From positions 1-64,000 of the forward strand of contig CANIBP010000028.1 in assembly GCA_947466075.1 (NCBI GenBank): DNA of 64,000 nt. The letters run 5' to 3'. Shown in pieces: positions 8,151 through 17,882 of the stretch; within the stretch, counting starts at the first letter, position 1; every line of letters starts with the position of its first letter. A model generated the notes under the pieces. It did no database searches and was not told the origin of the DNA. It saw only the letters and a program-made list of their open reading frames with translations. The stretch comes from Verrucomicrobiaceae bacterium (lineage in GTDB: Bacteria; Verrucomicrobiota; Verrucomicrobiia; Verrucomicrobiales; Verrucomicrobiaceae). The position numbers and the translations under genes were made by a program.

Positions 8151-9578
8151 ATGCACACTTTTCTATCTGTCATCCTCCTTTCGGCATTCATGCTTCCTCA
8201 GGTGTCATTCGCCGCATCCACACCGAACATTGTCGTCATCTTCATGGATGACATGGGCTATGCCGATGTGGGGTGTTTTGGTGCGCAGGGCTATCAAACA
8301 CCCAACATCGACAAACTCGCCACTGAAGGCCGCAAGTTCACGAATTTTCATGTCGCACAACCGGTGTGCAGCGCCTCACGCACGGCGTTGCTGACGGGTT
8401 GCTATCCAAATCGCCTGGGTATTCACGGTGCGCTCGGACCATCCGCCAAGCATGGCATCAACGCGAATGAGATGACGATTGCCGAACTGGTGAAACAGAA
8501 AGGCTACGCCACAGCCGCCGTCGGTAAATGGCACCTCGGTTCCCTGCCCCAATTCCTGCCCGTGAAGCATGGGTTCGATGAGTATTACGGCATCCCCTAC
8601 TCGAATGACATGTGGCCATTCCACCCGCAGGCAAAGAAGGGTGCTTACCCGAAGCTACCCATGATCGAAAACGATCACGTCGTGGATGAAGAGGTTACCC
8701 CCGAGGATCAAACCCATCTCACCAATGATTACACCGAGCGCGGCGTCCGTTTCATCGAGAAGAATAAGGATAAGCCCTTCTTTCTCTATCTCGCTCACAG
8801 CATGGTGCACGTGCCATTGTTTATGAGCGACAAGTTCAAGGGCAAATCCGGCAAGGGTATCTTCGGCGACGTGATGATGGAGGTGGACTGGTCCGTGGGT
8901 CAGATCATGAATACACTCAAGAAGAACGGCCTGGAGGAAAACACCTGGATCATTTTCAGCAGCGATAACGGACCTTGGCTCAGCTACGGCGATCACGCTG
9001 GCAGCGCAGGGCCGCTACGCGAAGGCAAAGGCACCTGCTGGGAAGGTGGCACTCGTGTCGCAGGCATCATGAAATGGCCCGCAAAGATTCCCGCTGGAAC
9101 TACCACCGACACGATGATGATGACCATCGATGTGCTGCCCACCATCGCCCACGTCATCGACGCGAAACTGCCCAAGCACAAAATCGACGGACTCAACTGC
9201 TGGCCTATCGTCGCCGGTGAAACCGACGCACAGAACCCACACGATTTCTACGCCTTCTACTACGAGAACAATCAACTCCAGGCCATCACCAGCGGCGATG
9301 GCCGTTGGAAGCTGCAACTCCCACACACCTACCGCAGCCTGCCGACGGATATTCCCAAGGCAACCGGTGGCACCCCGGTGAACTACAAAGCCACAAAGAT
9401 CGAACAGGCCGAACTCTACGATCTTTATACCGACATCAGCGAATCCAAGAACCTCGCCGCCCAGAATTCCGATGAAGTCGCCAAACTCCAAAAGCACGCC
9501 GAAGCCATCCGTGCTGAACTTGGCGATAGCTTGATGAAGTTGGAAAAGGGCACTGGCACCCGTGAAGCCGGGAGGTGA
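8151..9578 (+). CDS. Secreted arylsulfatase (formylglycine type)
   Basis: 475 residues with a signal peptide (1-22, ending VSFAAS). The metal site FMDDMGYADVG (Asp33, Asp34) is followed by PVCSASRTALLTG, where Cys73 in C-x-S-x-R is the residue converted to formylglycine (family knowledge). FSSDNGPWL supplies further metal ligands. It resembles family S1 sulfatases that cleave sulfate esters of polysaccharides or small aryl sulfates; the substrate cannot be read. It is divergent from nusA and convergent with the DUF1501 gene. Confidence 0.92.
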   Translation: MHTFLSVILLSAFMLPQVSFAASTPNIVVIFMDDMGYADVGCFGAQGYQTPNIDKLATEGRKFTNFHVAQPVCSASRTALLTGCYPNRLGIHGALGPSAKHGINANEMTIAELVKQKGYATAAVGKWHLGSLPQFLPVKHGFDEYYGIPYSNDMWPFHPQAKKGAYPKLPMIENDHVVDEEVTPEDQTHLTNDYTERGVRFIEKNKDKPFFLYLAHSMVHVPLFMSDKFKGKSGKGIFGDVMMEVDWSVGQIMNTLKKNGLEENTWIIFSSDNGPWLSYGDHAGSAGPLREGKGTCWEGGTRVAGIMKWPAKIPAGTTTDTMMMTIDVLPTIAHVIDAKLPKHKIDGLNCWPIVAGETDAQNPHDFYAFYYENNQLQAITSGDGRWKLQLPHTYRSLPTDIPKATGGTPVNYKATKIEQAELYDLYTDISESKNLAAQNSDEVAKLQKHAEAIRAELGDSLMKLEKGTGTREAGR

Positions 9579-9597
9579 GTTCACCACCCTTGTTCGC

Positions 9598-9632
9598 AAA
9601 AAAACACGCGACGCTGGTGAGGCGTCGCGTGT
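9598..9632 (-). terminator. Intrinsic terminator of the DUF1553-DUF1501 operon
   Basis: An 11-base-pair perfect stem (ACACGCGACGC with its complement, seven-base loop) is followed on the minus strand by seven T residues. It lies 28 bases after the DUF1501 stop codon. Confidence 0.85.
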
Positions 9633-9659
9633 TGATGATTGCAGACTGTTCCCTTTCGC

Positions 9660-10967
9660 TTAGGCGAAGAGATTGGTGATTGGCTGGCCTTTGTCGGCGA
9701 TGGTGAATGGACGCTTGCTGGGGCTGTAAATAACCTGATCGAGCGGCAGACCAAGGGCGTAGGCGATGGAGGCATTGAAGTCCATGATCTTGACCTTGTC
9801 CTCGACGACTTCGCGACCTTCCTTATCGGTTTTGCCATAGGTGAAGCCACCTTTGACGCCACCACCGAACATGACGGCAGAGAAGGCTTTCGGATAATGG
9901 TCACGACCGACATTTTGATTGATGTCCGGTGTGCGTCCGAATTCAGAGGTCAGCACGATGAGCGTGTCTTGTAGCAGGCCGCGATTGTGAAGGTCAGCAA
10001 CGAGTGTGGCGAGGCCTTTGTCGAGGGTTTCGCAACGCTCAGGGACGGCAACGAAGTTTGCATTGTGGGTGTCCCAGCCACCGAGGGAGACTTCAACGAA
10101 GCGGACGCCACGTTCGACGAGGCGACGAGCGAGAAGGCAGCCCTGGCCGAAGGCTTCTTTGCCGTAGGCGGCACGGAGTTCTCCGGGTTCTTCGCTGAGG
10201 TCGAAAGCCTTGAGGTCTTCGGACTTCATCATGGCCATGGCATCATCATACATGTCGGCGTAGGCCTTGACGTTGCGATGCGGGAAGGTTTTGCGGAAAT
10301 CCTTGTCAAGTTCGTCGGCGAGTTTCATGCGGGCCTGGAACTTATCCTCTGGAACACTATTTTTGACGTTCTTGAGGCCGTTTTCAGGATTGCTGACAAA
10401 GAGCGGGGCCTGTGCGGCAGGGAAGAAGCCTGCGCCAGGATGGCGGCTGTCATTGCCGATAAACACAAAGTTCGGAAGGGTGCTGTTGCCACCACCTTGG
10501 AACACATTGAGCCAAGCACCCATGGCGGGGTGACGGATGGTGCCGCGCAACTCATAGCTGGTGTGCATCATGTAGTTACCCTGCTCGTGTGCTCCCTGGG
10601 TGGAGGAAAGCGAGTTGATGACCGTGCCGTGGTGCATCTGCTGGGCTGTGAGTGGCAGGTATTCAGAGATACGGACACCATCAGCGCTGGTCTTGATGGG
10701 CTTGGTTGGTCCTGCCGTCTCGACTCCTACTTTTGGATCCCAAGTGTCCATGTGAGACTGACCACCACCCATGTACAAGTAGATGACATTCTTGGCTGTG
10801 GCAGCCTGCTTGAGCTTTGAGGAGCCCTCAAAGGCAGCGAAGGACTTGCTGGTGAGTGAATTGCCAAGGAGACCGACGCCGAGGAGCGAGGAGGCGGTCT
10901 TGGCAGCGAAGTCGCGTCGGGTGATTTCACCGGAGCGGACGAGTTTGGAGGCGAGTTCTTGCTTCAT
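9660..10967 (-). CDS. DUF1501 family secreted protein
   Basis: 435 residues. The N-terminus carries a twin-arginine-type signal (ITRRDFAAKTASSLLGVGLLG). Motifs typical of DUF1501, a member of the alkaline phosphatase/sulfatase fold group, are visible: YMGGGQSHMDTWDPK, GAHEQGNYMMHTSYE, RFVEVSLGGWDTHNAN and LTSEFGRTP. It lies 33 bases after the DUF1549/DUF1553 gene and forms an operon with it, the usual pairing in Planctomycetes and Verrucomicrobia. The function is unknown; a role in degrading complex carbon is often suggested. Confidence 0.93.
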   Translation of the reverse strand: MKQELASKLVRSGEITRRDFAAKTASSLLGVGLLGNSLTSKSFAAFEGSSKLKQAATAKNVIYLYMGGGQSHMDTWDPKVGVETAGPTKPIKTSADGVRISEYLPLTAQQMHHGTVINSLSSTQGAHEQGNYMMHTSYELRGTIRHPAMGAWLNVFQGGGNSTLPNFVFIGNDSRHPGAGFFPAAQAPLFVSNPENGLKNVKNSVPEDKFQARMKLADELDKDFRKTFPHRNVKAYADMYDDAMAMMKSEDLKAFDLSEEPGELRAAYGKEAFGQGCLLARRLVERGVRFVEVSLGGWDTHNANFVAVPERCETLDKGLATLVADLHNRGLLQDTLIVLTSEFGRTPDINQNVGRDHYPKAFSAVMFGGGVKGGFTYGKTDKEGREVVEDKVKIMDFNASIAYALGLPLDQVIYSPSKRPFTIADKGQPITNLFA

Positions 10968-11000
10968 GGGATGCGTGTTGTTGGTGGTTTTGTGTTTGTC

Positions 11001-13481
11001 TTACTGAATGAAAATAAACTGCTGAGTGTTCAGCAGGGAGAACACAAGGTCTTCCATGCTGCTGAGTCCGCCATCCTGAGCCTTAAGCCAGATTTGTTTT
11101 TCAGCGGTGGTCGGTCTGCGAGAGAGGATGGTTTTGTAAGCTGCTTCTACCTTTTCATCGGGGTATTGGGCCTTGTTCACAGTCAGCATCAACTGGCTAT
11201 AAGGATTGCTGATCTGGGGCAGAAGGCTGCCATTCATCATGGCGAGCGCTTGAGGCACGCTGGCGTCATTATTGGCGTTCTCGATGGTTTCACGGTCACT
11301 TTGACCGAATTCACGCAGATAATGGCCGCGTGGCGCAGGGCTTTCAACTTCGGCTGCGCGCAGGGTTTCGCGGCTGATTCGTTCACGCGAATTGATGTAA
11401 GCCTTGCGCTCTTTTTCACCGGTGATTCCAAAGAACTCTGCCTCTTCTGCGTAAGCCGCACGAAGCTTGTCAGAAACGGCCTGCTTCTCTTCTTTGGAGA
11501 GTTCTTTGCGGTCGTAGCCGGGGATATTTATTTTCTCAGTGCGAGTGCCACTGGACATCATCATCATGTCGCCGCCATTCATCGCTGGTGCCGTGTCGGA
11601 GCCGCCTTTGGTGTTGAGCGCCACTGTCTGAAAAGGTTTACCGGTGACCTTCTCAAACAGCTTCTTCTGCCCTGTGGTGATGACTTCGGCGTAAGTGACG
11701 CGGCGCCCCTCGTTTTGAAGGCGGTTGACTTCACTGCGGATATCTTCGTTTTTCTTCTTCAATTCCTTCACATGGGCGAGAGCTTTCTCTTTTTCTGGGC
11801 CTTCGGGCATCATGTCTGCCTTGTCAGCAGCCTCTTTATATGCCGTGCGTGACGCGAGGTAGAGCTTTTGCTGCGCGTCGGTTTTCTCTCGGTTCTTGCT
11901 GTAAACATCTGCGGCTTTTTTGAGCCCAGTGAGAGCTTCTTCAGGCGATAATGTTTCCACACTGTCCGCAATCTTCTTCGCCTGAAGGATGCGTTGCTCC
12001 ATGGCATCACGATTGGCCTGATTGATCATGTCTGGGCTAGGATTGATGAGAGTAACAAACGAATCCCACATCTGCTCAGCACTCATGCGGCGGAGGAGCG
12101 GTCCGGTGAAGTGATAGACATTGCCTGGGGAATACTCTTCACGCGTTGCTTGTGCTTGATAGGCCTTGGTGTTGTAAAGGACTCGAAGAACAGCCTTCAT
12201 GTCGTAGTTAAGGTCAACGACGAGTTTCTCAATGTGCTTTTCCATCTCGGGAATCATTGGCACGGTGGTGTCCATGAGTTCATCGAGCGGTTCGATCAGA
12301 GCGAGGCCGAAGACACGCTTCCAGAGGCGATTGGCGATCACTGTGGTGAAACGAGGATTCTCGGCGCTGGTCATCCAGCGTGCGTAAGCCTGCAGAGGAG
12401 TCTCTCCAGGTTGGGTGATACACTCATGGCCCATCATGGCACCAGGCTCGACAGCTGACTTGGGCTTGGCATCGCTGTATTGATAGTCGTGGGGCAGTGT
12501 AGGCTTGCGTTCACGACTACTCACGGAGGTGTAGCGCATGGTGTCGCGTACATCCTGCATCGCATCCTGATAGCCACGTTGCTTGCGGCGAAGTTTTTCA
12601 CGAGCGTCGTTACGTTGCTTGGTCACCGTGAGCATCTTTTGTTTATATTCATTCTCTTGCCGTGCGTATTCCTTCTCAGCTGCCAGAACTTGCTCCTTGG
12701 TCATTTTGCCGTTGTTTTTTACCCGCTGCGGACGCTGAGGCTCTTTGAAGGAGGCTTTGATGGTTTCCTCCTGCTCTTTGAGCAAGTCACTCACGCCTGT
12801 CATTGTTCCACCCTTGTAGTCTTGTGTTTCAATGCCGTAGGTGAAGGCGGCCATCTTGAAGAACTGCATCTGGGACCACTTATCAAACGGATGATTGTGG
12901 CACTGCGCGCACTCGATGCGGGTGCCAAGGAAGACACGCACGGTGTTTGCCATGTTGTCGAGCGGCATTCCGCGGTCACGCATGTAGTAGCCGATGGCAC
13001 CATTGTCCCACGCCTTGCCTTGTGCAGCGACCATGTCGCGCACGAAATGATCATACGGCTTATTCGAGCGCAGGCTGGCTTTAATAAACTCAGCGTAAGC
13101 GGCACCCGTGATCGCACCGGTTTGATTACCATTTGAGGTGACCCTCAGCACATCGGCCCAATAGTTAAAGAAGTGCTGCACGTAAGCCTCAGAAGCGAGG
13201 AGCTTGTCGATAAGCTTCGCGCGCTTGTCAGAGTCTTTGGCGGCGAGAAACTCATCTGCCTCACGCGTCGTGGGGATACGGCCTATGACGTCAAGATAGA
13301 TACGGCGCACAAAGGTGTTATCATCTGTCGCTGGATTACCCTGCAGTTTGTTGGTAGCCCAGTCTTTAATGAGAATGGTATCGATCTGCTTCGAAGCAGA
13401 AGACGTGTCTAATTTGCCTGCCGCATGGGCGGAAGAGAGCAAGCAAAACGCTATGAGCGGATAAACGAAGGGGTTCTTCAT
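11001..13481 (-). CDS. DUF1549/DUF1553 secreted protein
   Basis: 826 residues from ATG 13481, which gives a clean signal peptide (MKNPFVYPLIAFCLLSSAHA). ATG 13517 would add 12 residues. The DUF1549 domain (about 30-260) includes FVRRIYLDVIGRIPT and the haem-like or structural CAQCHNHPFDKW motif. A Lys/Glu-rich coiled-coil insert follows (about 240-310). The DUF1553 domain (from about 370) has RFTTVIANRLWKRVFG and the C-terminal NPYSQLMLT...LNTQQFIFIQ block. A second coiled coil lies near 520-590. It is the first gene of the operon with DUF1501. Confidence 0.92.
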   Translation of the reverse strand: MKNPFVYPLIAFCLLSSAHAAGKLDTSSASKQIDTILIKDWATNKLQGNPATDDNTFVRRIYLDVIGRIPTTREADEFLAAKDSDKRAKLIDKLLASEAYVQHFFNYWADVLRVTSNGNQTGAITGAAYAEFIKASLRSNKPYDHFVRDMVAAQGKAWDNGAIGYYMRDRGMPLDNMANTVRVFLGTRIECAQCHNHPFDKWSQMQFFKMAAFTYGIETQDYKGGTMTGVSDLLKEQEETIKASFKEPQRPQRVKNNGKMTKEQVLAAEKEYARQENEYKQKMLTVTKQRNDAREKLRRKQRGYQDAMQDVRDTMRYTSVSSRERKPTLPHDYQYSDAKPKSAVEPGAMMGHECITQPGETPLQAYARWMTSAENPRFTTVIANRLWKRVFGLALIEPLDELMDTTVPMIPEMEKHIEKLVVDLNYDMKAVLRVLYNTKAYQAQATREEYSPGNVYHFTGPLLRRMSAEQMWDSFVTLINPSPDMINQANRDAMEQRILQAKKIADSVETLSPEEALTGLKKAADVYSKNREKTDAQQKLYLASRTAYKEAADKADMMPEGPEKEKALAHVKELKKKNEDIRSEVNRLQNEGRRVTYAEVITTGQKKLFEKVTGKPFQTVALNTKGGSDTAPAMNGGDMMMMSSGTRTEKINIPGYDRKELSKEEKQAVSDKLRAAYAEEAEFFGITGEKERKAYINSRERISRETLRAAEVESPAPRGHYLREFGQSDRETIENANNDASVPQALAMMNGSLLPQISNPYSQLMLTVNKAQYPDEKVEAAYKTILSRRPTTAEKQIWLKAQDGGLSSMEDLVFSLLNTQQFIFIQ

Positions 13482-13589
13482 GAGAGGACAAACGCCGGGG
13501 AAAACAGACTTTTTCATAATCAGAAGAAATTTGTTAAGAATTCTGAGTTTGTCTCAAACGAAACGTTTCCCTTTCCGCATACTCTGAAC

Positions 13590-13615
13590 AAAAAAGCCGC
13601 AGTTTTCGCTGCGGC
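13590..13615 (-). terminator. Intrinsic terminator after the PEP-CTERM gene
   Basis: GCCGCAG and CTGCGGC (13596-13615) form a seven-base-pair stem with a six-base loop, followed by six T residues on the minus strand. It lies 33 bases downstream of the PEP-CTERM stop codon. Confidence 0.85.
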
Positions 13616-13648
13616 ATCTTCATCGGAATTGCAGGCTCTTTAAAAGCA

Positions 13649-14401
13649 TCAGACGCGCATCCTACGGCGCAGCAGCAAGGCCAGGCCAGCTGCCGCGATC
13701 AGGATGGCGCTGCCTGGTTCTGGAATCGGAGCGCACATTCCCTTCAGAGCCACATTGTCGAGCAGCAGAGCATCTCCATTGTTGCCCCATGCATAGAATT
13801 CTATGTGGAACTGTTTGCCGGAAGTATCAATTCCCGTTGGAAGAGGGGTGACATCAATGGGGAAATCGAGCACACGTGAATTCCAGCAGCCAGTGCCATT
13901 CAAAGCGATGGGACCTGACGAGCAGTATTCAATCGAGCCCGCTGGCCCTTCCCAGAAGATGGTGGCTTGAATGGCATCAACGGAGGAATCTCCAGGCCGC
14001 TGCCAATCAAACGAAACCCCTGAAATGTTGACTATGGCATCAGCCCTGACATAAACGTCGTATGACAATGTGCCGGAAACCGAAGAGAAATCTGTTCGTG
14101 CAAAGGAATAGTCATAGGAAGAGTCCCAGCCACCAAAGCTTCGGAATTTACTCCCATCAGGGCCACCATCCTGCAAACTCTGGCAGAGTCGATCCAGCGA
14201 TAGGTCCGTTGCCCAAACACAAGGGGCGCAAAAGGCAGGAGGATTGGTCTCCCAATCACATTTCAGCGTATTGAAATCATAGAGTATCAATACGTCCTCT
14301 AGAGGATCTGCCACCTGCCCCCAAGAGAACACTGGACACACCAACATGAGGACTGCGGCTAGGGCGCGACATTGGGTTTTCATAACGGAAAAAGGATTCA
14401 T
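13649..14401 (-). CDS. PEP-CTERM sorting domain protein
   Basis: 250 residues: an N-terminal signal peptide (about 1-29, ending VFSWGQ), a beta-rich body with several Trp and Cys residues, and a C-terminal PEP-CTERM tail. The tail is PIPEPGSAILI, a hydrophobic helix and RRRMRV, the substrate signal of the EpsH/exosortase system. The body is unlike anything I can name and is probably an envelope or matrix protein. No exosortase gene is in the window. Its GC is lower than that of its neighbours. Confidence 0.85.
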   Translation of the reverse strand: MNPFSVMKTQCRALAAVLMLVCPVFSWGQVADPLEDVLILYDFNTLKCDWETNPPAFCAPCVWATDLSLDRLCQSLQDGGPDGSKFRSFGGWDSSYDYSFARTDFSSVSGTLSYDVYVRADAIVNISGVSFDWQRPGDSSVDAIQATIFWEGPAGSIEYCSSGPIALNGTGCWNSRVLDFPIDVTPLPTGIDTSGKQFHIEFYAWGNNGDALLLDNVALKGMCAPIPEPGSAILIAAAGLALLLRRRMRV

Positions 14402-14636
14402 GCATGCAAAAATGAATTCAGTTATTGCGGAAATTCTTCAGTTTAAATTAATGGGATGATTGTCCGCAACAATGGAGGCACCACAATCATGCACATGTAA
14501 GATTATCCTCATTATATAGAGGCGTTTTTGATAACTAGCAGATACTAAATACGAAGAGAGGGGTGAAGCAGGTTAGTCAGGTCAATTCATCCATTAAGCG
14601 TCACGCCTTGGGATGGTCCCGTGGCTTGATTGTAAC
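14402..14636. other. AT-rich intergenic region
   Basis: 235 bp without an open frame of note. It is AT-rich and must hold the minus-strand promoter of the PEP-CTERM gene, but no single pair of hexamers stands out. No repeat was recognised. Confidence 0.4.
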
Positions 14637-14996
14637 CTAATGAATACCTTTGCGCAGCTTGGGGGCATTGAAATTCACCAACAAGCCTGTGCGAATTAGG
14701 CAGAGCTTGAGCATTGACTCCTTTTGCTGTTCTTTTTGCTTTGTGATGGCTTCTTGTGAGCGGACTTGCAGCAAAAGTGAGTCACCTATGACAAAATCGA
14801 GTTGCGTGGCGGTCTTGACGCGTTTGCCGAGGTAATCAAATTCCAACGGCGCATTCCGTTTGAAATCGAATTCCATTTCCCGTAGCTCGATCGCAAGACA
14901 TTCGACATAGGCATCCTTTGTGAGGCCTGACCCCTACGCACGATGAACGTTCATGCACGCACCAATGACGAGATGCGGAAGATCGACGTCATTCAC
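14637..14996 (-). pseudogene. GxxExxY family protein, interrupted by one in-frame TAG
   Basis: Reading from GTG 14996 the frame gives NDVDLPHLVIGACMNVHRA, then TAG at 14934-14936, then GSGLTKDAYVECLAIELRE and on to GLLVNFNAPKLRKGI. Taken together this is a GxxExxY protein (TIGR04256-like, about 119 residues); family members have a Leu where the TAG stands, one base change away (TTG to TAG). The GTG start overlaps the sulfatase-like stop (GTGA), so the gene was translationally coupled to it. Only the part after ATG 14876 is open. GxxExxY proteins have no settled function. Confidence 0.8.
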
Positions 14997-17188
14997 GGTG
15001 CAGTGACGGGCTGCAGTGCTTCTTCACCAAGGATGCCAAAAATTTCCTGCGTGGTACTTTGTGCGTGAGTGGTGAGCCACTTGTCGAGCGCAGCACCGAG
15101 ACGTGCTTTCACCTCGGGATAAAGTTTCTTCACATCACGCTCGCAATGCGGATCCTCATGCAGATCAAACAAGCGCTCGATCGAGCTCTGCACACCGGGG
15201 GTGCGAATGTATTTGAAGCGTTCCGTACGCACGCAGTGTTCTTTGGTCTTCAGCACGGCGTCTTGGAATTTATCCTTCAGCACGAAATGGAAATCGAAAT
15301 CAGGGTCGATAAAGGTGGTTTCATCCATGGGCGGGATGAAGAGAGGTTCCTCTCCCGGAATAGTGCGGCGAAAGAACAAATAGCTACTTTCGCCAAAGTA
15401 GGCCAGGCCCAGGCTCTTCTTCTCTCCACGCACTAAGGGTGCGAGACTCGTGCCTTCAAAGCGCGACTGCGCTGGAGCACCAACGAGATCAAGCAGCGTG
15501 GGGACGAAGTCGAGCGTGCGCGTGATGTGTGCATGACGCTGCGGTTTGGCGATTCCGGGGATGTGGAAAATTGCGGGCACATGATTCGCCTGATCCCCAC
15601 CATTGAAGGTCGTTCCATGACCAAAGGTGCAGTTTGGTTCAAAGAGATCGTCACCATGATCACCAGTGACAAGGATGATGGTGTCGTCCATCAAACCCTG
15701 CTTCTCGAGTTCCGCGACCACGCGGCCCACGGAGTCATCAAACATGCGCACACAGCCGTCATACAGAGCGGTTATCTGCTCTACTTCTTTGCGTGGTAGT
15801 TTGCTCCACTTCTCATTGATGTCGGTGCCGCCGATGAACTGGTCTACATTCAACGCTAGCTCATGCTTATGCGGGCCGTCATACTTCGGATCGGTCCACA
15901 GCTTTGCGTAGTGCGTCGGAGTCTTATAGGGTAGATGCGTGCAAGAGTAATAACCCATGAGGAGGAACGGCTTCCCATCAGCCTTCCGCTGCTTGAGGCG
16001 ATCGATCACCTGATCCGTAACAACCTCCGGCGTCATGTAGTTAGCGAATGACTTCAGCTTCGGAAACAGCATGTGGCCCACATGATTGTCGAAGAATAGC
16101 GGCAAAATTTGGTGATGCAAAAACACCACCTCGCTCATGTACACACGAAAGTTGTCAAAGTCAGAAACGATGATGTCCTTGAAACCCATCGGCAGTTCGT
16201 TAAACCCGCAAGCACACCAATCGCCGATCACAGCTGTGTCGTATCCCTGTCGCTGTAATTCGGCTCCCAGCGACGACGACTCACGGTTCGCCGTGTCCAC
16301 CATGGCACGATTCGGAAACATGTGCCGCACTCCATGCGTGTGCGGATATTGTGAGGAAAACATGCTTGTTAGCGACTCCAGCGTCGATGCGATCGGGGTC
16401 AGGCAGCGCTCAAAATTCACCCCATGTGCAGCGATGCGATCAATATTCGGCGATGTAAGCCGATGGTAACCGTTGCACGAGAGATGATCTGCTCTCAGCG
16501 AGTCCGACCCCAGAATGACAATGTTCTTGGGTCGTTTGTGTCCAATCGCCATTTCTGCGACATCCGGTGTACGACTCACGCCATAACCACTCACCACTAG
16601 CAGCGCTAGGATGCCCATGACGGCCGCAAAACTGAAAAGCAGAGGTCGCGCTGAACGGGTGAACCAAGCTCTTAGCTCAAAGAGATAGAATCCTGACGCA
16701 GCAACAAGCGCTACCGTTGGGAAAACCTGCACAATCAACGCATGCACCGCGTCCTGCACACCCGTGCCACACACACGACCCAGTGCATCATACCAGCCCA
16801 GCAGATAGCTGTAGTCACCGAAGTACGGCTTCTCAAGCATGAGCTTGAAGATGAAAAACCCATACAGCAGTCCTGCAAAGAGCAGTGTGCGCCAAACCAC
16901 CCCCCAGCGAGCCAGCGGTTGCACCTTCCCCCACAGCCGCACCAGTGGGTAAATCAGGGCTACATACCCTGCCGCCACAAGCAAATACCCCTTCAGCACC
17001 ACCAGATTACTCCACACCAGAAACCACCAGTGATGTTGCACTGCCACCTCCGAGAAGCGATTGTTAAAACCGTATGAACTGCCTGCAAAACTCAAGATCG
17101 CGCTCGCATACCACACCACCAGCGTACCAAACACCGTCTGTGCGACGAGTTTCAGGATGTGCCGACGTTGCAGAGAGGAATAAGGCAT
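14993..17188 (-). CDS. Membrane-anchored sulfatase-like phosphotransferase/hydrolase
   Basis: 731 residues. The N-terminal 200 contain about five membrane helices, as in LtaS/OpgB-type enzymes, followed by an alkaline-phosphatase-fold domain. Metal and active-site motifs are ILGSDSLRADH (Asp229), TPIASTLESLTSMFS and VTGDHGDDLFEP. Aligned on the downstream Tyr-Pro, the nucleophile position is Thr269 rather than Cys/Ser, and the C-x-P-x-R sulfatase motif is absent. It may therefore be a phosphoglycerol or phosphoethanolamine transferase, or a phosphodiesterase, acting at the periplasmic face; this is inference. It is followed by the GxxExxY pseudogene with a GTGA overlap. Confidence 0.85.
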   Translation of the reverse strand: MPYSSLQRRHILKLVAQTVFGTLVVWYASAILSFAGSSYGFNNRFSEVAVQHHWWFLVWSNLVVLKGYLLVAAGYVALIYPLVRLWGKVQPLARWGVVWRTLLFAGLLYGFFIFKLMLEKPYFGDYSYLLGWYDALGRVCGTGVQDAVHALIVQVFPTVALVAASGFYLFELRAWFTRSARPLLFSFAAVMGILALLVVSGYGVSRTPDVAEMAIGHKRPKNIVILGSDSLRADHLSCNGYHRLTSPNIDRIAAHGVNFERCLTPIASTLESLTSMFSSQYPHTHGVRHMFPNRAMVDTANRESSSLGAELQRQGYDTAVIGDWCACGFNELPMGFKDIIVSDFDNFRVYMSEVVFLHHQILPLFFDNHVGHMLFPKLKSFANYMTPEVVTDQVIDRLKQRKADGKPFLLMGYYSCTHLPYKTPTHYAKLWTDPKYDGPHKHELALNVDQFIGGTDINEKWSKLPRKEVEQITALYDGCVRMFDDSVGRVVAELEKQGLMDDTIILVTGDHGDDLFEPNCTFGHGTTFNGGDQANHVPAIFHIPGIAKPQRHAHITRTLDFVPTLLDLVGAPAQSRFEGTSLAPLVRGEKKSLGLAYFGESSYLFFRRTIPGEEPLFIPPMDETTFIDPDFDFHFVLKDKFQDAVLKTKEHCVRTERFKYIRTPGVQSSIERLFDLHEDPHCERDVKKLYPEVKARLGAALDKWLTTHAQSTTQEIFGILGEEALQPVTAP

Positions 17189-17282
17189 GTGGATTGGGAA
17201 AGAGACGAATCACCACTACATACGGCACTCCAGCCATATCTCAATCCCTGAGCAAGCTCAACTCCCCTCCCCCAATCACATC

Positions 17283-17882
17283 TCATGGCGGCAATGTATT
17301 GGGTGCTGGCAGCTTTCCCGGCACGATGTCCACCCGTGCGCCCACCTTGACCCATCGGCATAGGCTGATGATGTCCGCAGAAGCCATCCGCACACAGCCA
17401 TAGGACGCCGGCGTCTTGAGCTTCGATTCCTCCGGTGTGCCGTGGATGTAGATCGCACGCGCCATTGTCCACTCATTGCGTCGTTCCATGCCCTGCAGCC
17501 GCAGGATGCGTGTCACGATTGGATCTCGCCCTGGCGCATCCACCGGTACGATCTCCCCTGTCGGTTGTCTTGCTTTCAGCTTTGCACCGGCTGACAGTCC
17601 CTGCCCCACGATCTCCACGACCTTCAGTTGTCCCAGCGGCGTCTTGTAGGAGCGGGGTTTGTCCCCGGTCCCAAATTTCGAGGTGCTCACCGGATACATT
17701 CGTTTTGGCTGGTCTCGGTCAAACGTCACCATCATCTGCTCTGCCACACTCACCACCAATCTTTGCCCCACGGGCGCCACAGCTTTCCGCACGACCTCGA
17801 TCTTCGGCTTTTCCACGTGTCGGCACGACACCAGTGCCAGCAGTGGCAGCACTAGGCGGAAAAAATTATCCGTCATTCTCAT
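17283..17882 (-). CDS. L,D-transpeptidase (YkuD) lipoprotein
   Basis: 199 residues from ATG 17882; ATG 17915 would give a longer and less credible start. The signal MRMTDNFFRLVLPLLALVSC ends in a lipobox (LVSC). The YkuD domain has the substrate-side block YPVSTSKFGTGDKP...KTPLG and the catalytic IHGTPEES...ASYGCVRM, with His, Ser/Gly and Cys as in the H-x14-17-[ST]-H/Y-G-C-x-R signature. It would make or edit 3-3 peptidoglycan cross-links or attach proteins. It is not clearly in an operon. Confidence 0.9.
   Translation of the reverse strand: MRMTDNFFRLVLPLLALVSCRHVEKPKIEVVRKAVAPVGQRLVVSVAEQMMVTFDRDQPKRMYPVSTSKFGTGDKPRSYKTPLGQLKVVEIVGQGLSAGAKLKARQPTGEIVPVDAPGRDPIVTRILRLQGMERRNEWTMARAIYIHGTPEESKLKTPASYGCVRMASADIISLCRWVKVGARVDIVPGKLPAPNTLPP

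Noticed and set aside
17645-17675. A TAGGAGCGGGG...CCCC palindrome thought to be a repeat element
   Set aside because: It lies inside the conserved YkuD segment of the L,D-transpeptidase, where the family sequence itself explains it.
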